From Rahnella bruchi (lineage in GTDB: Bacteria; Pseudomonadota; Gammaproteobacteria; Enterobacterales; Enterobacteriaceae): 64,000 nucleotides of DNA. Made by a program: the position numbers and the translations under genes. The DNA lies in NCBI RefSeq assembly GCF_003614975.1, contig NZ_QZWI01000001.1, positions 434,001 through 498,000 on the forward strand, written 5' to 3'. The notes beneath the pieces are model-generated. The model worked only from the letters and a program-made list of their open reading frames with translations. It made no database searches and had not been told where the DNA came from. Below are positions 16,520 through 24,965 of this stretch, one piece after another (the stretch's first letter is position 1; each line of letters begins with the position of its first letter).

Positions 16520-18160
16520 ATGAAGAACATTCGCCGGATTAACGCGGTTACCCGCGCACTGGCTTTAGGGGCACTTCTCACCAGCACGTTTTGCGCTATC
16601 GCCGCCGATGGCACACCGGTTCAGGGCGGCACCCTGATATACCTTGAGCAACAGGCACACACCAACCTGTATCCGCCTGCGGGTGGCTTCTACCCGAACG
16701 GCGGCATTCTCAATCAGATCACCGACAAACTGACTTACCAGAATCCGAAGACGCTGGAAGTCGAACCCTGGATCGCCCAATCCTGGTCGTTCAACGCCGA
16801 CAAAACCGAGTACACATTCAAACTGCGACCGGGCGTGACTTTCTCCGACGGCACGCCGCTGGATGCCAACGCGGTGGCCAAAAACTTTGATACCTACGGC
16901 CTGGGCAACAAAGAGCACCATCTGCCGGTATCCGAAGTCATCAACAATTACGACCACAGCGAAGTGGTTGATCCGCTGACCGTGAAGTTTTATTTCAAAA
17001 AATCCTCGCCGGGCTTCCTGCAAGGCACCGCTACTATTGGTTCCGGACTGGTGTCGCTGAGTACGCTGGCGCGCAATTTTGATGCGCTGGGCGACGCCAC
17101 GCACATCATCGGTTCCGGCCCCTTTGTGGTCAGCAAGGAAACGCTTGGCCGCGAAGTCGACCTGACCGCGCGTAAGGATTACAACTGGGGGCCGAAAAAC
17201 CTCAAACAGCAGGGTCGCGCCAATCTCGACGGCATCAAGGTGATCGTGACCGGCGAAGACAGCGTGCGTATCGGCGCGCTGCTGGCGGGTCAGGCAGATT
17301 TCATCCGTCAGGTTCAGGCCTATGACGAGAAACAGGCCAAAGACCAGAACTTCCCGATTTATGCCGCACCGACCAAAGGCGTCAACGACAGCATTTCGTT
17401 CCGCCCGGACAACGCGCTGGTGTCAGATTTAAAAGTCCGTCAGGCGCTGCTGCACGCCACCAACAGTAAACAGGTGGTGGATACGCTGTTCTCACCCAAC
17501 TATCCGCAGGCCACGTCGGTGATTGCCAAAACTGCCGCCGGTTATGTCGACCTGAGCAACAAATTGACTTACGACCCGACGCTTTCCAAAAAGCTGCTCG
17601 ATGAAGCGGGCTGGAAACCAGGTCCGAACGGCATCCGGCAAAAAGACGGCAAAACGCTGTCGCTGACCATCTATGAATCCCTGCCACAGCCGCAGAACAA
17701 AGAAGTGTTGCAGCTGGTTTCCCAGCAATGGAGTCAGGTCGGCGCGAAGCTGAATATTCTGGCGGGCGATGCGGGCAGCCGTGTGGCGGATAACCTTGAT
17801 CCGCAGAAAACCCCGGCAAACGTAGTGGAAGTCGGACGCGCCGATCCGGACGTCATCAAAAGCTCCTTCTACCCGACCAACCGCGATGCGCTTCTGCAAA
17901 AAGGCGGACTGAGCAGCAAGGTGAAAAGCTTCCGTGACGACAAACTTAACGACCTGCTGACCGCGATTTCTGCCGAAGTGGATCCGAAAAAACGTCTGGC
18001 ACTGACCGGCGACGTGCAGAACTACCTGCTCGATCAGGCGTATGTCATTCCTATTTTCGAAGAACCGCAGGTATTTGCCGGTGCGCCGTATTTCAAAGGC
18101 GTGAGCTTTGAAGCGGTCGGGCGTCCAAGCTTCTACGGCGCATGGCTGGAAAAGCATTAA
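16520..18160 (+). CDS. ABC transporter substrate-binding protein (KPN_01854 family)
   Basis: A periplasmic family 5 (peptide/opine/nickel-type) binding protein of 546 residues. A signal peptide is clear: MKNIRRINAVTRALALGALL with cleavage after AIA near residue 28. The family 5 hallmarks are LRPGVTFSDGTPLDANAVAKNFDTY and the later VRQALLHATNSKQVVDTLF. The match to the named KPN_01854 group is from memory of the family and its fixed neighbours: two permeases, an ATPase and a luciferase-like oxygenase in this order. AAGGG lies upstream of ATG 16520; the frame extends to 16493 without a better site. The ligand is unknown; nearby oxidative genes suggest a substrate degraded inside the cell. Confidence 0.85.
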   Translation: MKNIRRINAVTRALALGALLTSTFCAIAADGTPVQGGTLIYLEQQAHTNLYPPAGGFYPNGGILNQITDKLTYQNPKTLEVEPWIAQSWSFNADKTEYTFKLRPGVTFSDGTPLDANAVAKNFDTYGLGNKEHHLPVSEVINNYDHSEVVDPLTVKFYFKKSSPGFLQGTATIGSGLVSLSTLARNFDALGDATHIIGSGPFVVSKETLGREVDLTARKDYNWGPKNLKQQGRANLDGIKVIVTGEDSVRIGALLAGQADFIRQVQAYDEKQAKDQNFPIYAAPTKGVNDSISFRPDNALVSDLKVRQALLHATNSKQVVDTLFSPNYPQATSVIAKTAAGYVDLSNKLTYDPTLSKKLLDEAGWKPGPNGIRQKDGKTLSLTIYESLPQPQNKEVLQLVSQQWSQVGAKLNILAGDAGSRVADNLDPQKTPANVVEVGRADPDVIKSSFYPTNRDALLQKGGLSSKVKSFRDDKLNDLLTAISAEVDPKKRLALTGDVQNYLLDQAYVIPIFEEPQVFAGAPYFKGVSFEAVGRPSFYGAWLEKH

Positions 18161-18178
18161 CAGACGGGGGAGTAAATC

Positions 18179-19138
18179 ATGAGCCGATACGTTAGCGGTC
18201 GATTCGGGCAGGCTGTGCTGGTGTTGTGGGCGGCGTTTACCGTCTCTTTCATCCTGCTGCAGGTGCTGCCCGGCGACGCGATTCTGATTAAATTCCAGAA
18301 CCCGGATATGGGATTAAGCCCGGCGCAAATCGCCGATATGCGTGCCGCGTACGGCGCGGATGTGCCGGTCTGGCAACAATATCTGCACACGCTGGGCAAT
18401 TTCCTGCGCGGGGATCTGGGCTATTCGATTCAGGCTGGCGTACCGGTGACTGAATTACTCAGCAGCAACTTCCCGCCGACGCTGCGTCTGGCGCTGTTCG
18501 GTTTTGCACTGGCCGCCGTGGTGGCCTTTGCGCTGGCGTTTCTCTCCAGCCTGCTGCATTTCGGTTGGCTGAAGAACACCTTACAGGCGGTGCCGTCGCT
18601 GTTTATTTCTATTCCGACATTCTGGCTGGGTATCGCACTGATTCAGTTCTTTTCGTTCCATCTTCGCTGGATCCCGGTGATTAATCCGGGTGAATGGGTC
18701 GGGCTGATTTTGCCGATTATTACGCTGGCGGTACCGATTTCCGCCCCACTGGCGCAGATCCTTATCCGCAGCATTGATCAGGTGCAAACCCAGCCGTTCG
18801 TCGCCGTCGCCCGTGCGAAAGGTGCCAGCCGCAGCGGCGTATTGTGGCGTCATGTGGCGCGTAACGCCCTGCTTCCGGCGCTGACCATTGCCGGTTTGCT
18901 GTTTGGCGAACTGATTGCCGGGGCGCTTATCACCGAAACGGTGTTCGGTCTTAACGGCCTCGGACAACTGACCCAGCAGGCGGTAAATAATCAGGATGTC
19001 GCGGTGCTTCAGGCGATTGTGGTGATTTCCGCCGCCGCGTTTGTCGCCATCAACTTACTGGTCGATTTGCTTTATCCGCTGCTCGATCCGCGTCTTAAAG
19101 CATCTGCTTCTAAAAACTCACGGGGAGCCACCGCATGA
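18179..19138 (+). CDS. ABC transporter permease, DppB-like
   Basis: An inner-membrane permease of 319 residues in the peptide/opine class. The N-terminal helix MSRYVSGRFGQAVLVLWAAF is followed by the long periplasmic loop typical of DppB-type subunits, then the transport domain with the EAA loop VAVARAKGASRSGVLWRHVARNALLP contacting the ATPase, and the end segment LLVDLLYPLLDPR. GGGGGAG lies upstream of the ATG. It follows the binding-protein gene by 18 bp and overlaps the next permease by ATGA, so translation is coupled. Confidence 0.92.
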   Translation: MSRYVSGRFGQAVLVLWAAFTVSFILLQVLPGDAILIKFQNPDMGLSPAQIADMRAAYGADVPVWQQYLHTLGNFLRGDLGYSIQAGVPVTELLSSNFPPTLRLALFGFALAAVVAFALAFLSSLLHFGWLKNTLQAVPSLFISIPTFWLGIALIQFFSFHLRWIPVINPGEWVGLILPIITLAVPISAPLAQILIRSIDQVQTQPFVAVARAKGASRSGVLWRHVARNALLPALTIAGLLFGELIAGALITETVFGLNGLGQLTQQAVNNQDVAVLQAIVVISAAAFVAINLLVDLLYPLLDPRLKASASKNSRGATA

Positions 19139-19998
19139 GCAGCTTACCGCTTGGCAAAAGCACGCTTTCATTACCGCTCACACAGCGTCGCCGCTGGAAA
19201 CCCGCCCGGTTGCAACCGGGATTGATCCTCGCGTGGCTGGTGATGACAACCGTTATTTTGTGGGCGATTGCCCCCGGTTTATTCACTGATTACAGCGGCA
19301 CTGAAGGGATTGCCGGTGCACAGCGTCTGGCTCCGCAGGCCGGACACTGGCTGGGTACGGATCAGCTTGGCCGCGATGTGTACGCGCGCATTGTCTACGG
19401 CGCGTCGCATTCCCTTTCCGGCGCGCTGGTCGCCGTAGCGCTTGGTCTGATCTTTGGCACTGCGTTAGGCCTGGCGGCCGGTGCCAGCGGCGGTCTGGTG
19501 GATGCCGTCGTCATGCGCATCAACGACGTATTGCTGTCAATTCCCGGTCTGCTGCTGTCGCTGAGCGTGATTATTTTACTCGGTTTCGGCACGGTTCACG
19601 CCGCGATTGCCGTCGGTGTCACTTCCGTCGCCAACTTCGCCCGTCTGGCGCGCGCCGAAGTGGTGCTGGTGCGTCACAGCGATTACGTCGAAGCGGCGTA
19701 CGGCAGCGGCGGATCTTTTCTGTCGATTTTGTGGCGGCATATTTTGCCCAACTCGCTGACGTCGGTGATCGCCTTCTCGGCATTGCAGTTCGGCAGCGCC
19801 ATTCTCGCCATTTCCACCCTGAGTTTTCTCGGTTACGGCACACCGCCGCCGACGCCGGAATGGGGTCTGCTGATCGCCGAAGGCCGTAATTACATTTCGA
19901 CCGCCTGGTGGCTGACCACTTTCCCCGGCGTGGTCGTGGTTTTAGTGGTGCTTTCCGCCAACCGCATCAGCCAGTCATTACGCAGGAGAACGCGATGA
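19135..19998 (+). CDS. ABC transporter permease, DppC-like
   Basis: The second, DppC-type inner-membrane permease (287 residues). It has a cytoplasmic N-terminal tail, one TM (LILAWLVMTTVILWAIAPGL), the family loop GTDQLGRDVYARIVYGAS, and the transport domain with EAA-like LARAEVVLVRHSDYVEAAYGSG and FLSILWRHILPN. The C-terminal LSFLGYGTPPPTPEWG is characteristic of DppC/OppC subunits. It overlaps the genes on both sides by ATGA, showing a tightly coupled operon. Confidence 0.92.
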   Translation: MSSLPLGKSTLSLPLTQRRRWKPARLQPGLILAWLVMTTVILWAIAPGLFTDYSGTEGIAGAQRLAPQAGHWLGTDQLGRDVYARIVYGASHSLSGALVAVALGLIFGTALGLAAGASGGLVDAVVMRINDVLLSIPGLLLSLSVIILLGFGTVHAAIAVGVTSVANFARLARAEVVLVRHSDYVEAAYGSGGSFLSILWRHILPNSLTSVIAFSALQFGSAILAISTLSFLGYGTPPPTPEWGLLIAEGRNYISTAWWLTTFPGVVVVLVVLSANRISQSLRRRTR

Positions 19999-21614
19999 AC
20001 GCACAGGCCACTTTTACGCATGACGCTCCGCCGGTTCTCGAACTGGAAAACGTGTCGATCGCCTACGACGGTAAGCCGGTAGTGCATAACGTATCGTTTT
20101 CGATTAACTCCGGTGAAGTGCTGGCGCTTGTCGGTGAATCCGGCTCGGGGAAAACCACCACCGCGCAGGCGATCATCGGTTTACTGGCGGAGAACGGCCA
20201 TATCGAACAGGGCGAAATTCGCCTGAATGGTACCGACATCAGCCAGTGGTCGCAGCGCCGTCTCGATGCCCTGCGCGGCGCACGCATCAGCCTGATACCG
20301 CAGGATCCGACCAGTTCTCTGGATCCGGTCAAAACCATCGGTTCGCAGGTTGCAGAAATTCTGGATATCCATCAGCGTCTGCCGCGTGCGCAGCGCGATG
20401 CCCGCGTGGTGGAATTGCTTTCCCGCGTCGGGCTTTCGCATCCGGAACAGCGGGCGAAACAGTATCCGCACGAGCTTTCCGGCGGCATGAAACAGCGTGT
20501 ATTAATCGCCATTGCGATTGCCCTGCAACCGGCGTTGATCATCGCTGATGAACCGACCAGTGCGCTGGATGTCACGGTGCAAAAACGCATTCTGGATTTG
20601 ATCGACGAACTGCGCCGGGAGTTTGGCACCGCGGTTTTGCTGGTCACGCATGACCTGGCGATTGCCGCCGAACGCGCCGACCGGCTGCTGGTGTTCCGTC
20701 ACGGCAAGGTGCAGGAGCAAGGCGTGACAGCCGAAGTACTGAGTGCGCCGAAAAGTGATTACACCCGCCAGCTGTTCGCCGATGTCCCTGCCCTTTCTGG
20801 CCGCCACCGCGCGCAGCTTCGTGCGGCACAGGATCCGGTGCTGGTGGTCGAAAACATCACGCATGATTTTACACTGGGCGGCAAAAATCAGGCCGCGTTC
20901 CGGGCGGTCGATAATGTCTCTTTCAGCATTTTGCGCGGCACCACGCATTCTCTGGTCGGCGAATCCGGCTCCGGTAAAACCACGCTGGCGCGCATTCTGC
21001 TCGGTTTTCAGAAACCAGACAGCGGACGCGTGCTGATCGACGGCGAAGACATTACGCGCCTCAAAGGCGAGCCGCTGCGCCAGCTGCGCAAGAAAATCCA
21101 GCTGGTGTATCAGAATCCTTTCGCCTCGCTGGATCCGTCGCAAACGCTGTTCAAAGTGATTGAAGAACCGCTGCTTAATTTCGAAAAAATCCCGCCTGAC
21201 GTGCGCCGTGAACGCGTGCTGGATATCGCCCGCCGCGTGGCGCTGCCGGAAGAATTACTCAGCCGCAAACCGCGCGAACTGTCCGGCGGACAACGCCAGC
21301 GTGTGGCGATTGCGCGTGCGCTGATTTTAGAGCCGAAAGTGCTGATCCTTGATGAAGCGACGTCGGCGCTCGACGTCACCGTGCAGGCGCAAATCCTGAC
21401 GCTGCTTGCGCAGTTACAGGATTCGCTAGGCCTGACTTATTTGTTTATCTCGCACGATCTGGCGACCGTCCGGCAAATATCGCACAGCGTCTCGGTGTTA
21501 AATCGTGGACAGCAGGTGGATTCCGGCAATGTGGAAGACGTTTTCGCTCTGCCTTCCAGCGATTACACCCGTCAGCTTATCGATGCGATCCCAGGCCGCC
21601 ACCGCGCTGCCTGA
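19995..21614 (+). CDS. Fused two-domain ABC ATPase (DppD-DppF type)
   Basis: A cytoplasmic 539-residue protein joining both peptide-transporter ATPases in one chain, as in GsiA or YejF. Domain 1 has Walker [10 protein letters not shown], signature LSGGMKQRV and Walker [14 protein letters not shown]; domain 2 repeats these as [24 protein letters not shown] and [12 protein letters not shown]. Both catalytic sets look intact. The start at 19995 is chosen because AGGAG lies just upstream and the ATG overlaps the permease stop; the longer frame from 19908 would run through the permease gene. It energises import by the two permeases before it. Confidence 0.94.
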   Translation: MNAQATFTHDAPPVLELENVSIAYDGKPVVHNVSFSINSGEVLALVGESGSGKTTTAQAIIGLLAENGHIEQGEIRLNGTDISQWSQRRLDALRGARISLIPQDPTSSLDPVKTIGSQVAEILDIHQRLPRAQRDARVVELLSRVGLSHPEQRAKQYPHELSGGMKQRVLIAIAIALQPALIIADEPTSALDVTVQKRILDLIDELRREFGTAVLLVTHDLAIAAERADRLLVFRHGKVQEQGVTAEVLSAPKSDYTRQLFADVPALSGRHRAQLRAAQDPVLVVENITHDFTLGGKNQAAFRAVDNVSFSILRGTTHSLVGESGSGKTTLARILLGFQKPDSGRVLIDGEDITRLKGEPLRQLRKKIQLVYQNPFASLDPSQTLFKVIEEPLLNFEKIPPDVRRERVLDIARRVALPEELLSRKPRELSGGQRQRVAIARALILEPKVLILDEATSALDVTVQAQILTLLAQLQDSLGLTYLFISHDLATVRQISHSVSVLNRGQQVDSGNVEDVFALPSSDYTRQLIDAIPGRHRAA

Positions 21615-21646
21615 CTCAGCACATGAAAAAAGAAAAGAGGGACATT

Positions 21647-22708
21647 ATGAGCAGTAAACGTCTTGGATTTTTCACCCGCCTGCTGGACAACACCAGCGCG
21701 CAGGAACGTTACCGGCTGGCGACCGAGCAAATCATTCACGCCGAACAGTTAGGTTTTGATTCCGCCTGGGTCGCGCAGCACCATTTTCACGAAGCCGAAG
21801 GCGGCCTGCCTGCACCGCTGGTTTTCCTCGCTCAGGTGGCGGCGCATACGCGCTTTATCCGCCTCGGCACCGGCGTTATCACGCTGCCGATGGAAAATGC
21901 ATTACGCGTCGCCGAAGATACCGCCGTGCTGGATTTGCTTTCCGGCGGGCGTCTTGAAATCGGTTTAGGTTCTGGTGGTACGCCGACATCATTCCCGCCG
22001 TTCGGGCTGGAAAGTCAGGATCGCGGCAAAGCCTTTGGCAACAATCTGCAAACCCTGCTCACCGCCTGGCGCGGCGAACCGCTGGCAGGCACCGACAACC
22101 GGTTATATCCGGCGGCACCGCAGCTGGCGAACCGTGTGTGGCAGGCGACTTTCTCGGTAGACGGCGGCGCGCGTGCGGGTAAATCCGGCGACGGCCTGAT
22201 GCTTTCGCGCACCCAGCCACGTCCGGCAGATGCGCCTGATTTGCGTCTTGATGAACTGCAAAATCCGATTATTGATGCTTATCTGGATGCCCTGCCGGAA
22301 GGCGTTGCGCCACGCATCATGGGGTCGCGCACCGCATTTGTGACCGAAAACGGCGATGAAGCGCGTGAACTGGCGCAAAAAGGCTTACGCCGTCAGGCTG
22401 AAAACCACCGTGCCAGCGGGCAGATTGTGAAAGGCGATACGCTGGACGATTACATCTGCGCCTTCGACGTGCATCTCGGTACGCCAGCGCAGGTGACTGC
22501 AACCTTGCGGGCCGATACCGCATTAGCCCGCGTCACCGATCTGGCGTTTCAGGTGCATTCCATCGATCCGCCGCACCCGTATATTTTACGCTCCATCGAA
22601 CTGATCGCCCGTCACGTTGCCCCCGCGCTCGGCTGGGTTCGCCGCACGCCGCAACGCCATGTTTCTTCCTCCTCCGCTGATTCCTCATTTTCAAGGGAAG
22701 CCCTATGA
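21647..22708 (+). CDS. FMN-dependent luciferase-like monooxygenase (KPN_01858 family)
   Basis: A class C flavin monooxygenase of 353 residues. LLM motifs are clear: LGFFTRLLDNTSAQERY at the start, AEQLGFDSAWVAQHHFHEAEGG, RFIRLGTGVITLPMENALRVAEDTAVLDLLSGGR, and EIGLGSGG. Expected chemistry is oxygen insertion using FMNH2 supplied by a separate reductase. The substrate is unknown; the importer encoded just upstream should deliver it. The start at 21647 (MSSKRLG) has AGAGGGA upstream. It overlaps the next gene by 4 bp. RutF, encoded 7 kb upstream, is the only flavin reductase in view. Confidence 0.88.
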   Translation: MSSKRLGFFTRLLDNTSAQERYRLATEQIIHAEQLGFDSAWVAQHHFHEAEGGLPAPLVFLAQVAAHTRFIRLGTGVITLPMENALRVAEDTAVLDLLSGGRLEIGLGSGGTPTSFPPFGLESQDRGKAFGNNLQTLLTAWRGEPLAGTDNRLYPAAPQLANRVWQATFSVDGGARAGKSGDGLMLSRTQPRPADAPDLRLDELQNPIIDAYLDALPEGVAPRIMGSRTAFVTENGDEARELAQKGLRRQAENHRASGQIVKGDTLDDYICAFDVHLGTPAQVTATLRADTALARVTDLAFQVHSIDPPHPYILRSIELIARHVAPALGWVRRTPQRHVSSSSADSSFSREAL

Positions 22709-23814
22709 CTACCTACTCGACCGACCTGCTGGAAAAACTGGCTGACATTGCCCCAGACTCGGCACTGAAACAGGCACGCGAAACCCGCGACGCCGCGACC
22801 CGTCACGCGCAGGGCAGCTACGACGCGCTGTTTACCGAACAGGATGGCGTGGATTTTTCTCTGGCTGAACGCCTGCGGCTGGCGCAAAACGTCGCGCGCT
22901 GGCACGGTGATTCGCAGCTGACCAATCACTATTCCGAACGATTGCAGGATTTACCGGATATCGACGAAACAGCCCGTCTCGACGCGGCGCTGACGCACGG
23001 TGAGCGTCTGAGTTTCAAACCCGCCAGCGCGACGCCTGCGCACTTGCAGGCGCTGAAAAAAGCCGGCTGGTCGGCGGACGCGATTGTCACGCTGTCGCAA
23101 CTGATCGCATTCGTCAGCTTCCAGAGCCGCGTGCTGCGCAGTTACCGGCTGATTGGCGGCAAACCGGTGGAGAATGGCAGCAATAAACCGGTGGGTGCCG
23201 CTTTCTGGCGCACCGAACCGAACACCCACAGTGGCCGCGATGCGCCGCAGGCGTTCACTCAGGAGGAACTCGGCTGGGAGCCTTGGATCCCGGCGAAAAA
23301 ACTGGAAGAATTTGATGAAGCGCAGCAGGCAATTCTGGCGAAATTCGGCCATACGGATTCTGATTATTTCCGCCTGTTAGGCCGTAATCTGCCGGTTCTC
23401 GAACAGCGTACGCTAACCGATAAAGGGATTTTCTACACCTCCGGCGGTCTGCCGCGCAAAGAGCGCGAACTGGCCGCGACCGTTGCCAGCAAAATTAACG
23501 GCTGTATTTACTGCGCGTCGGTGCATTCGCGCAAAGCCAGCCAGCTGTCGAAACAAACAGAGGATGTTCAGCGCCTGATCGACACCCCGCCGGGCGGCAT
23601 TCTGAGCAAAGAACAGTCCCCGCGCTGGCAGGCCGAAATTGATTTCGCCGCCGCGCTTTCTGCCACCCCGCCGGTGGCCACGCAGCAGCACATTGCGACG
23701 CTTCGCGAGCAGGGTTTAGACGAGCTTGAGATTGTCGATCTGGCGCAGTCCGCGGCCTTTTTCGCCTGGGCTAACCGTCTGATGTTAACGCTGGGAGAAC
23801 CGTTTAATGACTGA
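22705..23814 (+). CDS. Fused CMD-domain / alkylhydroperoxidase-like protein
   Basis: A 369-residue chain that appears to join two proteins encoded separately elsewhere (the Avi_7170 CMD group and the Avi_7169 alkylhydroperoxidase group). Residues about 1-175 are a CMD-like helical domain without a redox pair (SQLIAFVSFQSRVLRSYRLI). Residues about 180-369 are an AhpD-like domain with the peroxidatic motif NGCIYCASVH: Cys267, Cys270 and His274. It could reduce peroxide released by the adjacent monooxygenase, or act on the substrate. It overlaps both neighbouring genes (4 and 8 bp). The family names are from memory; the fusion is seen in the sequence. Confidence 0.82.
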   Translation: MTTYSTDLLEKLADIAPDSALKQARETRDAATRHAQGSYDALFTEQDGVDFSLAERLRLAQNVARWHGDSQLTNHYSERLQDLPDIDETARLDAALTHGERLSFKPASATPAHLQALKKAGWSADAIVTLSQLIAFVSFQSRVLRSYRLIGGKPVENGSNKPVGAAFWRTEPNTHSGRDAPQAFTQEELGWEPWIPAKKLEEFDEAQQAILAKFGHTDSDYFRLLGRNLPVLEQRTLTDKGIFYTSGGLPRKERELAATVASKINGCIYCASVHSRKASQLSKQTEDVQRLIDTPPGGILSKEQSPRWQAEIDFAAALSATPPVATQQHIATLREQGLDELEIVDLAQSAAFFAWANRLMLTLGEPFND

Positions 23815-24667
23815 TGTACAGAGTTCGCAAAAACCGGTTCCGCAGCTTGATCATGTGGTGATTAACGTCGCCGAACAGCTGAATCATGCCGAACAGCAAT
23901 TCCGCCGCCTGGGTTTTCATCTCACGCCTCGCGGGCATCATTCGCTGGGGTCCAGTAATCATCTGGCGATTTTTGGTGAAAATTATCTGGAGCTGCTTGG
24001 CTATGAACCGGGCAACGCCCACACCCGAAAAGACCTCTGGCAGGCACCGCTCGGCCTGACCGGTCTGGTGTGGAAAACGCAGAATTCATCGGCGGTTTAC
24101 GAGCATTTGCAACAGCAAAATATTGCAGGTTCCGCACCGGCAGAATTCTTCCGACCGGTAGAGCTGAACGACGGCACATCGCCGAATGCCCGTTTTCGTA
24201 CCGTACCGCTGGCCGCCAGCCGCGTGCCGAATGGCCGCAGTTTCTTCTGTCATCACCTGACGCCGGAACTGGTGTGGCGCAACGAATGGCAGCGCCACCC
24301 GAACGCCGTCGCCGATATCACCGGTTTTGTGATTTCAGCCGTAAATCCGCAGGACGCCGCTCAGGTGTATGCCGAATTATTCGGTGCCAGCGCATTAGCC
24401 ATATCCCCTCAGGAAGTGACATTGCGCGCAGGCCGCGCCACAGTGCGGTTCGTGACGCCTGAGCAGGCAACAGCGGAATTCGACACCGTACCGGAAGGTG
24501 AAAACGGCAGCGCCCGCATGATCGGGTTGGAATTTGCGACCCGGTCGCTGGAGGCAGTGCGTAATAGCTTGCGGGTGGGGGAGATCACGTTTAATGACTC
24601 TGACGGTCCGGTTTTAGTTCGGGCGGCCGATGCGCTGGGAGTGGCGATAAGGTTTATTGAAGAATAA
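23807..24667 (+). CDS. Glyoxalase-like (VOC superfamily) protein
   Basis: A 286-residue cytoplasmic protein with a VOC-type start, QLDHVVINVAEQLNHAEQQF, and the following LGFHLTPRGHHSLGSSNHLAIFGENYLELLGYE block; His residues in LDHVV and Glu in YLELL are the likely metal ligands. A second, weaker repeat occurs around NAVADITGFVISAVNPQDAAQVYAELFGA. Such proteins include dioxygenases, isomerases and resistance proteins, so the reaction is unknown. It is the last gene of the seven-gene unit and overlaps the CMD/AhpD gene by 8 bp, so it probably processes a product of that pathway. Confidence 0.82.
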   Translation: MTDVQSSQKPVPQLDHVVINVAEQLNHAEQQFRRLGFHLTPRGHHSLGSSNHLAIFGENYLELLGYEPGNAHTRKDLWQAPLGLTGLVWKTQNSSAVYEHLQQQNIAGSAPAEFFRPVELNDGTSPNARFRTVPLAASRVPNGRSFFCHHLTPELVWRNEWQRHPNAVADITGFVISAVNPQDAAQVYAELFGASALAISPQEVTLRAGRATVRFVTPEQATAEFDTVPEGENGSARMIGLEFATRSLEAVRNSLRVGEITFNDSDGPVLVRAADALGVAIRFIEE

Positions 24668-24679
24668 GATCTCGTTTTC

Positions 24680-24711
24680 TCCTCCCCTGCGAAGGGATAG
24701 CCGGGAGGGGG
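24680..24711. repeat. REP-like GC-rich palindrome (copy 1)
   Basis: CCTCCCCTGCGAAGGG followed by CCGGGAGGGG: the shared CTCCCCT-gcga-AGGG core with an extra right arm. It follows the seven-gene operon by 13 bp and may act as its transcript end. Confidence 0.6.
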
Positions 24712-24770
24712 TTTTAAGTATTAACGCAAATGCCTGCGCGTTAACTTAACCAACTGATTTATCTTTAATA

Positions 24771-24804
24771 GCCCACCCCAGCCCTCCCCTGCGCAGGGGT
24801 GGGC
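24771..24804. repeat. REP-like GC-rich palindrome (copy 2)
   Basis: GCCCACCCC and GGGGTGGGC form a perfect 9-bp outer inverted repeat around an inner CCCCT-GCGC-AGGGG. It lies 60 bp after copy 1 in the same gap. Confidence 0.65.
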
Positions 24805-24965
24805 GCGGATCGAGTTTTCGCTTGAGACTTTAGATCTTTTCGCTCTTAGTTATCACTTTTATTTTGTTGCTTAAATTCCCTGATATGTTAAAACTCTGCT
24901 ACCGCAAGTCGTAGACGGCTAAACGTCTAAATCCCCATCCGTCTATTTAATAAGGCCAACGTCCA

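Noticed and set aside
20502-21143. 213-codon frame opposite the fused ATPase gene
   Set aside because: It crosses conserved ATPase motifs and has low-complexity basic composition. It is a shadow of GC-rich coding DNA.
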